This document shows, in pieces, positions 10,773-19,506 of a stretch of 64,000 nucleotides of DNA (position 1 is its first letter; each line of letters starts with the position of its first letter). The notes beneath the pieces are model-generated. The model did not search any database and was not told the origin of the DNA. It worked only from the letters and a program-made list of their open reading frames with translations. This DNA is from CANNDT01 sp945876205. GTDB taxonomy: Bacteria > Acidobacteriota > Vicinamibacteria > Vicinamibacterales > UBA2999. A program made the position numbers and the translations under genes. The stretch lies in NCBI GenBank assembly GCA_947503365.1, contig CANNDT010000009.1, positions 1 to 64,000 of the forward strand, in the 5' to 3' direction.

Positions 10773-12158
10773 ATGACAGGCCGAACGCTGGTCGTCCTCC
10801 TTGCTCTCGTCGCGTCTGCCTGTGGCCACGAGGTCGGCACCGTTCGCGATGTCGTCGATAACGCTCGCCATGTCGACGGAATCAGGGAGATGGTCGCGTC
10901 GAGCCCCGGGTGGGTCGAGAACGACAGCCTGGGCGGCAGGCTCTGGACGATTGAGCGTGCCTTCTACGAGAAGCGGCAGTACATGCCCGCCTGGATCGAC
11001 GGTGACCGGGCGACCCCTCAGCTGAAGAATCTCGTTCAGCAGCTTCACGACTCCGAGCAGCACGGTTTCGAGCCAGCGCGCTACCGCGTTGGCGAATTCG
11101 AGCAGGTCATCATTCCGGTCGAGCGCGTCCCTGAGCTCGACGCGAAGATGACGTATGCGTACCTCCGTTACGCGGCGGACCTCCTCGGATGGAGCTCGAG
11201 CCCGCAGCAGGTCGATCGCAACTGGCTGGGTGACCCGAAGCAGGACGACCTCGCGGCGCGGCTGGAACGAGGCGTCGATTCCAACACCATTCGCCAGTCA
11301 CTCGAGGCGCTGGCCCCGGCGCATCCGCAATACAGGGGACTGCAGGTGGCGCTGGCCCGCGAGCGCCGGCATCCTTTGGGACATCTCGAACAGATCCTGA
11401 TGAACCTGGAGCGGTGGCGGTGGGCGCCGCGCGATCTCGGCGACCGCTACATCCTCGTCAACGTGCCTGCCTATCAGCTCCAGGTGGTGGAGGGCGGCAA
11501 GCCCGCGCTCGCCATGCGCGTCATCGTCGGTCGGCCCCAGACGCGCACGCCACTCTTCAGCGACGAGATGACCTACCTCGTCTTCAGCCCCTACTGGAAT
11601 ATTCCCACCAGCATCCTGAGGAACGAAACCCTGCCGCACGCGGCCAAGGATCCGGACTACCTGGCGCGCAACAACATCGAAGTGGTCGGCACCTCAGGCG
11701 GCGAGGTGATCGATCCCGAGGGGATCGACTGGTCGGATGCATCCGAGACGAAGGGGCTGCGCTTGCGCCAGGTGCCGGGAGACGGCAACGCGCTCGGTCT
11801 GGTGAAGTTCGTCTTCCCGAACCCCTTCGACGTCTACATGCACGACACGCCCTCGCGTCAGTTCTTCCTCCGCGCGACGCGCGCCTTGAGCCACGGCTGT
11901 ATTCGCGTCGAGAACCCCGCTGCGCTGGCGGAGTATCTCCTCGGCGATCAGGCGCAGTGGACCGATGCGCGCATCGCTGCGGCGATGCACGCGGGCACGG
12001 AGCAAGCGGTCACGTTGAAAAAGAAGTTGCCCGTGCACATCGGCTACTGGACGGCGTGGGTGGAGCCGGACGGCTCGGTGACCTACACGGCGGATCCGTA
12101 CGGCTTCGACACGGTGCACGCCCGTCTTCGGGCGGCGGCCGGGTCAGTTCGCAGCTAG
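10773..12158 (+). CDS. Lipoprotein L,D-transpeptidase (YcbB/ErfK family)
   Basis: 461 residues. The N terminus is a lipoprotein signal peptide with lipobox ending at Cys17 (LVASAC). Residues about 50-220 are a helical YcbB-like scaffold region. The catalytic L,D-transpeptidase domain follows, with the motif SHGCIRVENP and nucleophile Cys376. Such enzymes make 3-3 peptidoglycan cross-links or attach proteins to the wall, in the periplasm. The gene ends 7 bp before a perfect hairpin that may terminate it, and it abuts a convergent glutathione peroxidase remnant. Confidence 0.9.
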   Translation: MTGRTLVVLLALVASACGHEVGTVRDVVDNARHVDGIREMVASSPGWVENDSLGGRLWTIERAFYEKRQYMPAWIDGDRATPQLKNLVQQLHDSEQHGFEPARYRVGEFEQVIIPVERVPELDAKMTYAYLRYAADLLGWSSSPQQVDRNWLGDPKQDDLAARLERGVDSNTIRQSLEALAPAHPQYRGLQVALARERRHPLGHLEQILMNLERWRWAPRDLGDRYILVNVPAYQLQVVEGGKPALAMRVIVGRPQTRTPLFSDEMTYLVFSPYWNIPTSILRNETLPHAAKDPDYLARNNIEVVGTSGGEVIDPEGIDWSDASETKGLRLRQVPGDGNALGLVKFVFPNPFDVYMHDTPSRQFFLRATRALSHGCIRVENPAALAEYLLGDQAQWTDARIAAAMHAGTEQAVTLKKKLPVHIGYWTAWVEPDGSVTYTADPYGFDTVHARLRAAAGSVRS

Positions 12159-12391
12159 CGCCTTGGCGATCGCCGCATGCAGTTGCGGCGATCGCGCGTC
12201 ACATCGCTTGGAAATCCGAGCACGACGACCCCCTGGGCTTTCATGTCGCGGTGCAGCTTCTCCAGCCCTGTGTACTGCGGCGTGAAGCCGCAGTAGCTCG
12301 CGACGTTGACGACGAGGGCGACCTTTCCTTTGTAGATGCCCAGGTCGGCAGGCGCGCCTTCACGGGCCGCACTATAAAATGCTTCCTCCAT
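12155..12391 (-). pseudogene. Truncated glutathione peroxidase remnant
   Basis: A 78-codon frame. Residues about 17-60 match the start of a glutathione peroxidase (YKGKVALVVNVASYCGFTPQ, then LEKLHRDMKAQGVVVLGFP), including the catalytic Cys in the ASxCG loop. Similarity stops abruptly at GFPSDV, where the family continues with N-x-F-x-x-QEPG. The remaining codons are a basic tail made from an inverted repeat. The conserved Gln and Trp of the catalytic tetrad are missing, so the product cannot be a working peroxidase. Its ATG overlaps the HupE-like ATG head to head (CATG). Confidence 0.75.
12166..12195. terminator. Perfect 12-bp inverted repeat after L,D-transpeptidase
   Basis: GCGATCGCCGCA (12166-12177), 6-nt loop TGCAGT, then its exact reverse complement (12184-12195). 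It starts 8 bp after the transpeptidase stop and lies at the breakpoint of the peroxidase remnant. There is no T-tract, so it may act as a 3' stabilising hairpin or be the scar of a rearrangement rather than a classic terminator. Confidence 0.5.
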
Positions 12392-13460
12392 GTTTCTCCC
12401 GAAGGTGCTCGCCGTGTGTGGGCTGCTTTTGCTCGGTCCCGCGATAGCTCTCGGGCACCCTGCACCTTTTAGTTACCTGGATCTCCACATCCGCGATCAC
12501 GAGATCGCCGGTTCGCTCGCCGTTCACTCATTCGACGTCGGGCACGAGCTGGGCATCGACCCGCCGGAGCGGGTGCTCGATCGGGCCCTCGCCGAATCCA
12601 TCCGCGCTCGCCTGACGACGCTGCTGACGCCGCGCTTTACGATCCGGACTGACGGAGTCTTGCCGCTCGAGTGGCTGGGCATCGAGGTGCTGGCCGAACA
12701 GAGCGAAGTGCGGCTGTACTTCCGCATTCCCGTCGAGCGTCCCGCCACGGTCAGCGTCCGCGCGGGGATGTTTCCCTACGATCCGGTGCACCAGACGTTT
12801 GTGAACGTGTACGAGGACGAGACGCTCCGGCAGCAGCAGGTGTTTGCGGGCAGCTCGCCGGAATGGACGTATTACTCGGGCACGACGCAGGGCGCGCTGG
12901 CGGTGATGGGCGTGTTCATCCCGTCGGGGATCCACCACATCCTGATCGGGCCCGATCACATCCTGTTCCTCATCGGGCTGCTGCTGCTCGGCGGCACGTG
13001 GAAGACGCTGCTCGCGATTGTCAGCGCGTTCACGCTCGGTCACAGCGTGACGCTGTCGCTGGCTGCGCTCAACATCCTGACGCCGCCGGCCCGCATCATC
13101 GAGCCGGCGATTGCGCTGAGCATCGTGTTCGTGGGCACCGATAACCTTGTTCGCGGCAACGGGCGCGACCTGCGCGCGTGGGTGGCGCTGGTGTTTGGCC
13201 TGGTGCACGGCTTTGGTTTCGCGAACGTGCTTCGGGAGTTCGGACTGCCGCGCGAGGCGCTCGGCTGGTCGCTGTTCTCCTTCAACGTCGGCGTGGAAAT
13301 CGGTCAGCTCGCGGTGGTGCTGGTCGTCGCGTCGGCGCTGGCGATGATCAGGCGATGGAGGAGCGATGTGGCGTATCGGGTGGCGTATGCGGGCTCTGTC
13401 GTGGTGATCGCAGCGGGCACCTACTGGTTTGTCGAGCGCGTGTTCTTTCCGCCGCTATAA
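12390..13460 (+). CDS. HupE/UreJ family membrane protein
   Basis: 356 residues. A signal peptide (to about residue 22, ALGHPAPF) precedes a roughly 150-residue periplasmic beta-rich domain. Then come about seven transmembrane helices carrying GIHHILIGPDHILFLIGLL and HGFGFANVL, the histidine-rich motifs of HupE/UreJ proteins, which are linked to nickel or cobalt handling. The substrate here is not shown. A -10-like TATAAA (12373-12378) lies inside the peroxidase remnant, giving a leader of only about 5 nt. The 3' end overlaps the convergent gene by 6 bp. Confidence 0.85.
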   Translation: MFLPKVLAVCGLLLLGPAIALGHPAPFSYLDLHIRDHEIAGSLAVHSFDVGHELGIDPPERVLDRALAESIRARLTTLLTPRFTIRTDGVLPLEWLGIEVLAEQSEVRLYFRIPVERPATVSVRAGMFPYDPVHQTFVNVYEDETLRQQQVFAGSSPEWTYYSGTTQGALAVMGVFIPSGIHHILIGPDHILFLIGLLLLGGTWKTLLAIVSAFTLGHSVTLSLAALNILTPPARIIEPAIALSIVFVGTDNLVRGNGRDLRAWVALVFGLVHGFGFANVLREFGLPREALGWSLFSFNVGVEIGQLAVVLVVASALAMIRRWRSDVAYRVAYAGSVVVIAAGTYWFVERVFFPPL

Positions 13461-14528
13461 CCAGCGCTTCCACCAGACAACGGAGACGGCCCCCGAATGG
13501 CCGTAGCCGGCCGGTCCGGCCGAAAACGGCTTGCGTATGCGGTGCTCGATGCGCAGCGTAATCTCCGGCGTCAGGCGGTAGCCGAGCGTTTCCTGGGCGC
13601 CGGTGAGCTGCTGCTGGTCGATGAGTGTCGCGCTGATGATCGCCGGCGACGACAGGCGTTCGATGCGGCCGGCGAGAAACCAGCGAGGTGTCAGCGTCTG
13701 CTGACCTTGCACGAACCAGCCAGTCGCCGCGCGGTCGCCCGTGTCGGTGCCCACCGAGTCGCGCACCCATTCCCCAGAAAGCTTCGTGTAGAGAAAGGAC
13801 AGATCCGATTCGATCGTGAACACGGTCGCATCGTGATCTGCGGTAACGACCGGACTCTCCCCGGCGCGCAGCCAGCCGCCGTGCGTGACGGAGGTGCCAA
13901 CGCGGAAGCCGACAAATGGGGTGACGCCCGCTCCAAACACCACGTTGGTGAACCGGGGCGGGTTGGCCTCAGCGAAGATGCGGCGTACTCGCATCGGTGC
14001 TGTGTCCATGATGGCGCCGCGCGCATCCCAGTGCACACCGGACACGGTCACCTGCGCGCCGTACGGATACACCGCGCCGATCAGGTTGGCACCCGGACCG
14101 CGGAGCCCGGCGAGCGGCGGCAGCCGGGTAAAGAGCGAGGCCGGCTGCGCAATGGTCGGATTGAGGTGCGGCCGCAGCGTCAGGTTCGCGAGCCCGATCG
14201 GCGACGGGATGAGTCCGGCCTCGACACGAAGCCCGACCGGCCCTGGCCGCTCGTATCGCAGCTCGGCGACCCACACCTGCTTGTTCCATTCGCCCGTGCT
14301 GGCGAGACGCTGCACAAAGGGACGCACGATCGCCTGCACGCCACCGCCGAGGTCGACCGACAGTACGCCGTCCATGATGACGCCGGTCGTGTAGTTACCT
14401 TTGCCATCGACCGTTTCATCGACCGCCGCGCTCGTGTCGAGCGCAAATCGCGACGGCGTCGCCTGCTGCCCGAACGCCTGCGCGGTTGCGCCGGCCACGA
14501 AGAGGCACGCCAGGATCGTTCGGCGCAT
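13455..14528 (-). CDS. Secreted outer-membrane beta-barrel-like protein of unknown function
   Basis: 357 residues from ATG at 14528, one base after the stop of the HD-GYP gene. A signal peptide (FVAGATAQAFGQ) is followed by alternating hydrophobic strands with many aromatic and glycine residues and an aromatic C terminus (VSVVWWKRWL), as in small porin-like barrels. No family name was recognised. It is third in a cupredoxin, HD-GYP, barrel operon, so it probably acts at the cell surface in the same pathway. Upstream in-frame ATGs lie inside the HD-GYP gene and are unlikely starts. Confidence 0.75.
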   Translation of the reverse strand: MRRTILACLFVAGATAQAFGQQATPSRFALDTSAAVDETVDGKGNYTTGVIMDGVLSVDLGGGVQAIVRPFVQRLASTGEWNKQVWVAELRYERPGPVGLRVEAGLIPSPIGLANLTLRPHLNPTIAQPASLFTRLPPLAGLRGPGANLIGAVYPYGAQVTVSGVHWDARGAIMDTAPMRVRRIFAEANPPRFTNVVFGAGVTPFVGFRVGTSVTHGGWLRAGESPVVTADHDATVFTIESDLSFLYTKLSGEWVRDSVGTDTGDRAATGWFVQGQQTLTPRWFLAGRIERLSSPAIISATLIDQQQLTGAQETLGYRLTPEITLRIEHRIRKPFSAGPAGYGHSGAVSVVWWKRWL

Positions 14529-14529
14529 G

Positions 14530-16206
14530 TCAGGCCAGTTGACGGCCAAGCAGTTCCTGTAGCGCACGCTCCGGGATGCCGGTGGACGAGGGCAGTGCCG
14601 CGAGCAGCGCATCGACCGACACCTCATCGAACTGCGTTCCCGCGTTGCGCTGGAGTTCGACGACGGCTTCGGCGCGGTCGCGGGCGGGCCGATAGGCGCG
14701 AGCGCTGGTCACCGCGTCGAAGGCATCGGCGACGTGGACGATCCGCGCCGCCAGTGGAATGTCGTCACCGCGCAGCCCGAATGGATACCCGCGGCCGTCG
14801 GGCCGCTCGTGATGCAGCTCGACGATCGGCAGGTACGGGGCGAGGAACGGCACCTGGCGGAGAATGCGCGCGCCGAGCGCCGGGTGCCGCTTGATCTGCT
14901 CGTACTCCTCGGCGGTCAGCGCGCTGACCTTGCGGAGCACTTCATCGCTGATGCCGATCTTGCCGATGTCATGCAGCAGCGCTCCCAGCCTCAGGACGTC
15001 GAGCTCGCTGTCGCCCAGCCTCATCTCCCGCCCGATCAGCACCGACAGTGCGCTCACGCGCTCGGAGTGTCCGGCCGTATATGGATCGCGCGCGTCGAGT
15101 GCGGCCGCCAGCGCGCGGATGGCGCCGAGGTAGGCGGCGCGTGACTCTGCCTCCGCTGCGGTCAGTCCCTGCATCAACTGGTTGAACGCCGCGGTGAGCG
15201 CATCGAGCTCACGGCTGCTGCCGGTCGGCTCGAGCGTCGGTCGCTCGTCACGCGCGGCCGTCATCACCGCGATGTTGCTGACGAGCTGATCGATCGGATC
15301 GGTGAGCATCCGCGCCAGCCAGAAGCTTCCGAGCGCCGCCAGCACGATGGCGCCGAACGCGATCATCCCGAGCGTAACCATCGCGTCGCGCGTCTCGGTG
15401 CGCGCCGCGGCATCGAGCGATGTCAGTGTGTAAACGCGCGCCGGCCCGTTGGCGAACAACTGCCGGATCGCGTACTCCTCGCCGTTGAGCATGCGCGTGC
15501 CGCCAGGATCGGGGCCCGCCTTGGTGAGGTCGTCGGTCACTTCCGGCGCAACGGTGCGCGCCACCACGGTGCCGTTGACGGTGATCACGACGCCGGCATT
15601 GGACAGGTTGGAGAGCTCCTGCGCGTAGTTGGCATCGAGGCTGGTGCCGAGGACGAGCGCGCCAATGTCGCGATCGGCCAGACTGAGCGAGGCGCCGGAA
15701 ATCCTGAAGGCGCCCGCCGGCAGCGCCACCACACCCTGGAAGTGTGGCGCCGTTCCTGGAAGCTGCACGCGTTCGTCAGCGGGCCAACGCTCACGCGATC
15801 GGCCGGCGCTGGCGAATATCCGTCCGTTGATGTCGACGATGGCGAGGACGTCGGCGGCCGTCAGCGCCGCGAGCTTGTCGATCTCGCGGGTCACCGTGTC
15901 ACGGAGCGATCGCTCCTGCTCGGGCGCAAGGCCGGAGAAGCTGCTCTCGGTGAAATACGTGTCGAGCGCCGCCTTGAGTGTCGGGTTTTCCGCCAGCGTC
16001 GTGATGGCGGCGAGCTGTTCCTGCTGACGGCGCGCTTCGAGCGCCGTGAACATCTTTTCGCTGGTCAGCAGCTTTTCTGTTTCTGACGAGCGGACGCGGT
16101 TACGCACGTTGAGCGTCAGGACGAGAAACACCAGCCCGAGGATGATCGCCACGGTGACGAAGGTCACCGCCAGGGTGCGGGCGACCAGCCGCGGCGGAGC
16201 CTTCAC
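14530..16206 (-). CDS. Membrane-bound sensor HD-GYP domain phosphodiesterase
   Basis: 558 residues, GTG start overlapping the upstream stop (GTGA at 16203-16206). TM1 is at about residues 12-30, a periplasmic sensor region at about 31-275, TM2 at about 278-298, then a HAMP-like linker. The HD-GYP domain starts at about 375, with YTAGHSERV, the metal-binding His412-Asp413 in HDIGKIG, and HHERPDGRGYP carrying the GYP signature. Such domains hydrolyse cyclic di-GMP in the cytoplasm. The sensor probably receives a periplasmic signal. The neighbours are a secreted cupredoxin and a barrel protein. Confidence 0.9.
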   Translation of the reverse strand: MKAPPRLVARTLAVTFVTVAIILGLVFLVLTLNVRNRVRSSETEKLLTSEKMFTALEARRQQEQLAAITTLAENPTLKAALDTYFTESSFSGLAPEQERSLRDTVTREIDKLAALTAADVLAIVDINGRIFASAGRSRERWPADERVQLPGTAPHFQGVVALPAGAFRISGASLSLADRDIGALVLGTSLDANYAQELSNLSNAGVVITVNGTVVARTVAPEVTDDLTKAGPDPGGTRMLNGEEYAIRQLFANGPARVYTLTSLDAAARTETRDAMVTLGMIAFGAIVLAALGSFWLARMLTDPIDQLVSNIAVMTAARDERPTLEPTGSSRELDALTAAFNQLMQGLTAAEAESRAAYLGAIRALAAALDARDPYTAGHSERVSALSVLIGREMRLGDSELDVLRLGALLHDIGKIGISDEVLRKVSALTAEEYEQIKRHPALGARILRQVPFLAPYLPIVELHHERPDGRGYPFGLRGDDIPLAARIVHVADAFDAVTSARAYRPARDRAEAVVELQRNAGTQFDEVSVDALLAALPSSTGIPERALQELLGRQLA

Positions 16207-16910
16207 AGCTCTGGAACGGGAAGCACGAAGTCCGCGGTCACGGGCCGACCCCCGTCGACCCGCACGCGCAACGTCGTATCACCCAGCCGCTCGTGCCACG
16301 CGGTAATGAGGCGTTCCCCGGCGGGCATGGCCGGCAGCTCAAACCGTCCATCCTCGGTGGGGACGGCAAACCAGAGATGATCGAACACCACGACCGTTGC
16401 TGTCATGTGAGAGTGGATCTGGCAGAACACCTTGACCACGCCGGGCTTGTCGAAGCGCACGCCGCGCGTTTCGCCGCGCGGATAGCGGCCGAGGTCGAAC
16501 GTCCGGGCGCGCGACAGCGAGAACACGTTGTGATAAATCGGATCGTCGTTCGGAAACTCCACTTCCGAGCCCACGGTCACGGCGATAACCCGCGGGGTGA
16601 AGTTCTCATCGCGCTGCCGGATCTCGGCGCGCATCGGCATGACGGGTTGCGGCTTGGCGTCTCGCAGGTAGACGACGACGTGGCGTCGCTCGGACTCGGG
16701 GGCCAGCTTTGGCGTGCCGACCGAGCGTCCGTACGCGTTGGTCGGGCGCCGCGCCGCGATCGGGATTCCAATTTCCACCCTCCCGCGCACGATGGACGGC
16801 TGCTGGGCCGCAGGCTCGCCCCGGGCGAAGTCGAGGGGGCCGAGGACCGCGAAGAGCGTGATGCCCGCGAAGGCGAGCAGCAGGCGCGACCGTCCGGAGC
16901 GGAAGTCCAC
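16203..16910 (-). CDS. Secreted cupredoxin-like protein
   Basis: 235 residues with a signal peptide or signal anchor (residues about 9-32). The cupredoxin core shows the type 1 copper ligands in order: His in FPNDDPIYHNVFS, then Cys, His and Met in VFCQIHSHMTA. After it, residues about 180-235 form a small carboxypeptidase-regulatory-like beta domain (DGRFELPAMPAGERLITAWH). It is probably a periplasmic copper or electron-transfer protein. Residues 25-32 (LDFARGEP) come from a dispersed repeat. It is first gene of the cupredoxin, HD-GYP, barrel operon. Confidence 0.82.
   Translation of the reverse strand: MDFRSGRSRLLLAFAGITLFAVLGPLDFARGEPAAQQPSIVRGRVEIGIPIAARRPTNAYGRSVGTPKLAPESERRHVVVYLRDAKPQPVMPMRAEIRQRDENFTPRVIAVTVGSEVEFPNDDPIYHNVFSLSRARTFDLGRYPRGETRGVRFDKPGVVKVFCQIHSHMTATVVVFDHLWFAVPTEDGRFELPAMPAGERLITAWHERLGDTTLRVRVDGGRPVTADFVLPVPEL
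16815..16838 (-). repeat. Copy 2 of dispersed intragenic repeat
   Basis: The minus strand reads CCCCCTCGACTTCGCCCGGG then GCGA, near-identical to the copies at 6711-6738 and 37486-37508. It is translated as PLDFARGE at the end of the cupredoxin signal sequence. Confidence 0.5.
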
Positions 16911-16941
16911 CGTTGCATTCTAACTTTGATATCGTCACGGG

Positions 16942-19506
16942 ATGCTGAGCCTTCTGCTGGCCACGGCCCTCGCCGCGCAGAGCGTCCCTGAGCCACCCGG
17001 GCGCGGAATCTCCGAGCGTCTCGCGCGTGAGCGTGCCGAAGCCATCAGCAACCTCAGGTACGAGCTCGCGTTCGTCGTGCCTGCCGAGCGTCGCGACCCT
17101 GTGCAGGGACGTGCAACGCTGCGGCTCAGCTTGCGAGCGCCCCAGCGCATCGTTCTCGACTTTGCTCAGCCGCGCGAGCGGATCCGCAGTGTCCGCATGG
17201 GCGGGAGCGACGTGACGTTTGATTTCGCAGACGGGCACCTGACGATACCGGCGTCCGCGACCCGCGCTGGCGAGAACGAGATCACCATCGAATTCGTCGC
17301 GGGCGACGACTCGCTGAATCGCAACGACGAATTCCTCTACACGCTCTTCGTGCCGGCGCGCGCGCAGTTCGCGTTCCCGTGCTTCGACCAGCCCGACCTG
17401 AAGGCGCGGTATTCGCTGTCGCTCGACGTGCCGGACGGGTGGCAAGCGGTGGCGAATGGAGCGGAGAACACGAACCCCGCAGGGCGCTGGCCACAAGGCG
17501 CCGAGAGCCGTCGTCGCGTGTCGTTTGCCGAGACGCAGCCCTTGCCCACGTATTTATTTGCGTTCGTGGCAGGGAAGTTTTCAGTGGAGACCGCGTCGCG
17601 AAACGGCCGGACGCTCCGCGTGTTCCACCGCGAGACCGACGCGGCCAAGGTCGCGCGCAACCGTGAGGCCATCTTCGACCTGCACGCGTCCTCGATCGCG
17701 TGGTTAGAGGACTACACCCGCATCCCGTATCCCTTTGGCAAGTTCGACGTGGTGCTGATTCCGTCGTTTCAGTTCGGTGGCATGGAGCACGCCGGGGCGA
17801 TTCTCTACAACTCCGCCAGCCTTCTGCTGGACGAGTCGGCGACGCAGAACCAGTTGCTCGATCGCGCCAGCGTGATCGCGCACGAGACGTCGCACATGTG
17901 GTTTGGCGATCTCGTGACCATGCGGTGGTTCAACGACGTGTGGATGAAGGAGGTCTTCGCCAACTTCATGGCGGCGAAGATCGTGAATCCGTCGTTTCCG
18001 CAGGTGAATCACGACTTGCGGTTCCTGCTGTCGAATTACCCGTCGGCCTACCAGATCGATCGCACGCCGGGCGCCAATCCCATCCGGCAGCCGCTGGCGA
18101 ATCTGAACGAGGCCGGGCAGTTGTACGGCGCCATCATCTACCAGAAGGCGCCGGTCGTCATGCGGCAGCTCGAGCTGATCGTCGGCGAGACGGCGTTTCG
18201 CGATGGCCTGCGTGAGTACCTGAAGACGTATTCGTTTGGCAACGCGACATGGCTCGACCTGGTCAAGATTCTCGACGCGCGCACGCCGCAAGATCTTGCC
18301 GCATGGAGCCGCGCGTGGGTCGAAGAGCGCGGCCGGCCCGAGTTCACCCTGGCGCTGCGGACCGACACGATCGGCCGCGTCACCCGGCTGACGTTGAACA
18401 TCCGCGATCCGCTGGAGCGCGGCCTCGTGTGGCCGCAGAAGCTGCGCGTCGCGTTTGGATACCCGGCAGGCGTGCGCGAGGTGCCGGTGTCGGTCACAGG
18501 CAACACCGCGAGGGTCACCGGCACTGCGCGCATGCCGCGGCCGCTTTTCATCCTGCCGAACGGCGCGGGCCTCGGCTATGGTCTGTTCATCCTGGATGAG
18601 AACAGCCGCCAGTACCTGCTGGCACATCTCGAGGACGTTCCCGATCCGCTGACACGGGGCAGCGCGTGGGTGACCTTGTGGGACAACCTCCTCGAGTCGC
18701 AGTTCACGCCCGGCCAGTTTCTCGACCTCGTCGTGCGCGCGTTGCCGAAGGAAACCGACGAGCAGAACATTCAGCGGGTGCTCGGCTACGCGACCCGCGC
18801 GTTCTGGGGACGCCTGGCGCCGGCCGAACGCGCCGAGCGCGTGGCCGCTCTCGAAGCGCTGTTCCGTGCCGGTCTCGATCGCGCGGCGACCAGCAGCGTC
18901 AAGGCCGCATGGTTCTCCGCGTTCCGCGACGTCGCCATGACGCCGGCGGGCCTCGCCTGGCTGGAGCGCGTCTGGAAGCGCGACGAGAAGATCGCCGGAC
19001 TGCCACTGGCTGAGACCGACGAGATCGTGATGGCCGAGGAGTTGGCGGTCCGCGAGGTGCCCGCATGGCGCGAGATCCTGCAGGCGCAGCTCGATCGCAC
19101 GCAGAACCCCGATCGCAAGGCGCGGTTCGCGTTCGTGATGCCGGCGTTGTCGGCCGTTCCCGCCGAACGCGAGCAGGCATTCGCCCGGTTTCGTATGCTG
19201 GAGAACCGGCGGCGTGAACCGTGGGTCGTCGAATCGCTGGCGTACCTGAACCATCCGCTGCGCGAAGCGCACGCGCGCCGGTTCATTCGTCCGAGCCTGG
19301 AGTTGTTGAAGGAAGTTCAGCGGACGGGGGACATCTTCTTCCCGACCCGCTGGAGCGAAGCCTCGCTCAGCAGCCACCGGTCCGCGGCGGCGGCGGCGAC
19401 CGTACAGGACTTTCTCGCCAGCGAATTGCAGTTTCCCCAGCGCCTGCGCTGGACGATCCTCAGCTCGGCCGACGAACTTTTTCGAAATCTGGAGAATACG
19501 AAATGA
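16942..19506 (+). CDS. pepN: M1 family zinc aminopeptidase (aminopeptidase N-like)
   Basis: 854 residues with a short signal peptide (MLSLLLATALAAQS), so it is secreted to the periplasm. The zinc site is His314-Glu-Thr-Ser-His318 with Glu337 as third ligand (HExxH-x18-E). The substrate-recognition motif is GGMEH (about residues 279-283) instead of the usual GAMEN. The C-terminal ERAP1-like helical domain is complete. It removes N-terminal amino acids from peptides. The stop overlaps the start of the next gene (ATGA), so the cupin is translationally coupled. Confidence 0.93.
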   Translation: MLSLLLATALAAQSVPEPPGRGISERLARERAEAISNLRYELAFVVPAERRDPVQGRATLRLSLRAPQRIVLDFAQPRERIRSVRMGGSDVTFDFADGHLTIPASATRAGENEITIEFVAGDDSLNRNDEFLYTLFVPARAQFAFPCFDQPDLKARYSLSLDVPDGWQAVANGAENTNPAGRWPQGAESRRRVSFAETQPLPTYLFAFVAGKFSVETASRNGRTLRVFHRETDAAKVARNREAIFDLHASSIAWLEDYTRIPYPFGKFDVVLIPSFQFGGMEHAGAILYNSASLLLDESATQNQLLDRASVIAHETSHMWFGDLVTMRWFNDVWMKEVFANFMAAKIVNPSFPQVNHDLRFLLSNYPSAYQIDRTPGANPIRQPLANLNEAGQLYGAIIYQKAPVVMRQLELIVGETAFRDGLREYLKTYSFGNATWLDLVKILDARTPQDLAAWSRAWVEERGRPEFTLALRTDTIGRVTRLTLNIRDPLERGLVWPQKLRVAFGYPAGVREVPVSVTGNTARVTGTARMPRPLFILPNGAGLGYGLFILDENSRQYLLAHLEDVPDPLTRGSAWVTLWDNLLESQFTPGQFLDLVVRALPKETDEQNIQRVLGYATRAFWGRLAPAERAERVAALEALFRAGLDRAATSSVKAAWFSAFRDVAMTPAGLAWLERVWKRDEKIAGLPLAETDEIVMAEELAVREVPAWREILQAQLDRTQNPDRKARFAFVMPALSAVPAEREQAFARFRMLENRRREPWVVESLAYLNHPLREAHARRFIRPSLELLKEVQRTGDIFFPTRWSEASLSSHRSAAAAATVQDFLASELQFPQRLRWTILSSADELFRNLENTK

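Noticed and set aside
17704..19377. A 557-codon open frame on the minus strand inside the M1 aminopeptidase
   Set aside because: It mirrors the GC-rich third positions of the real gene, is full of Arg/His/Ala with no family motif, and the sense frame has clear catalytic residues.
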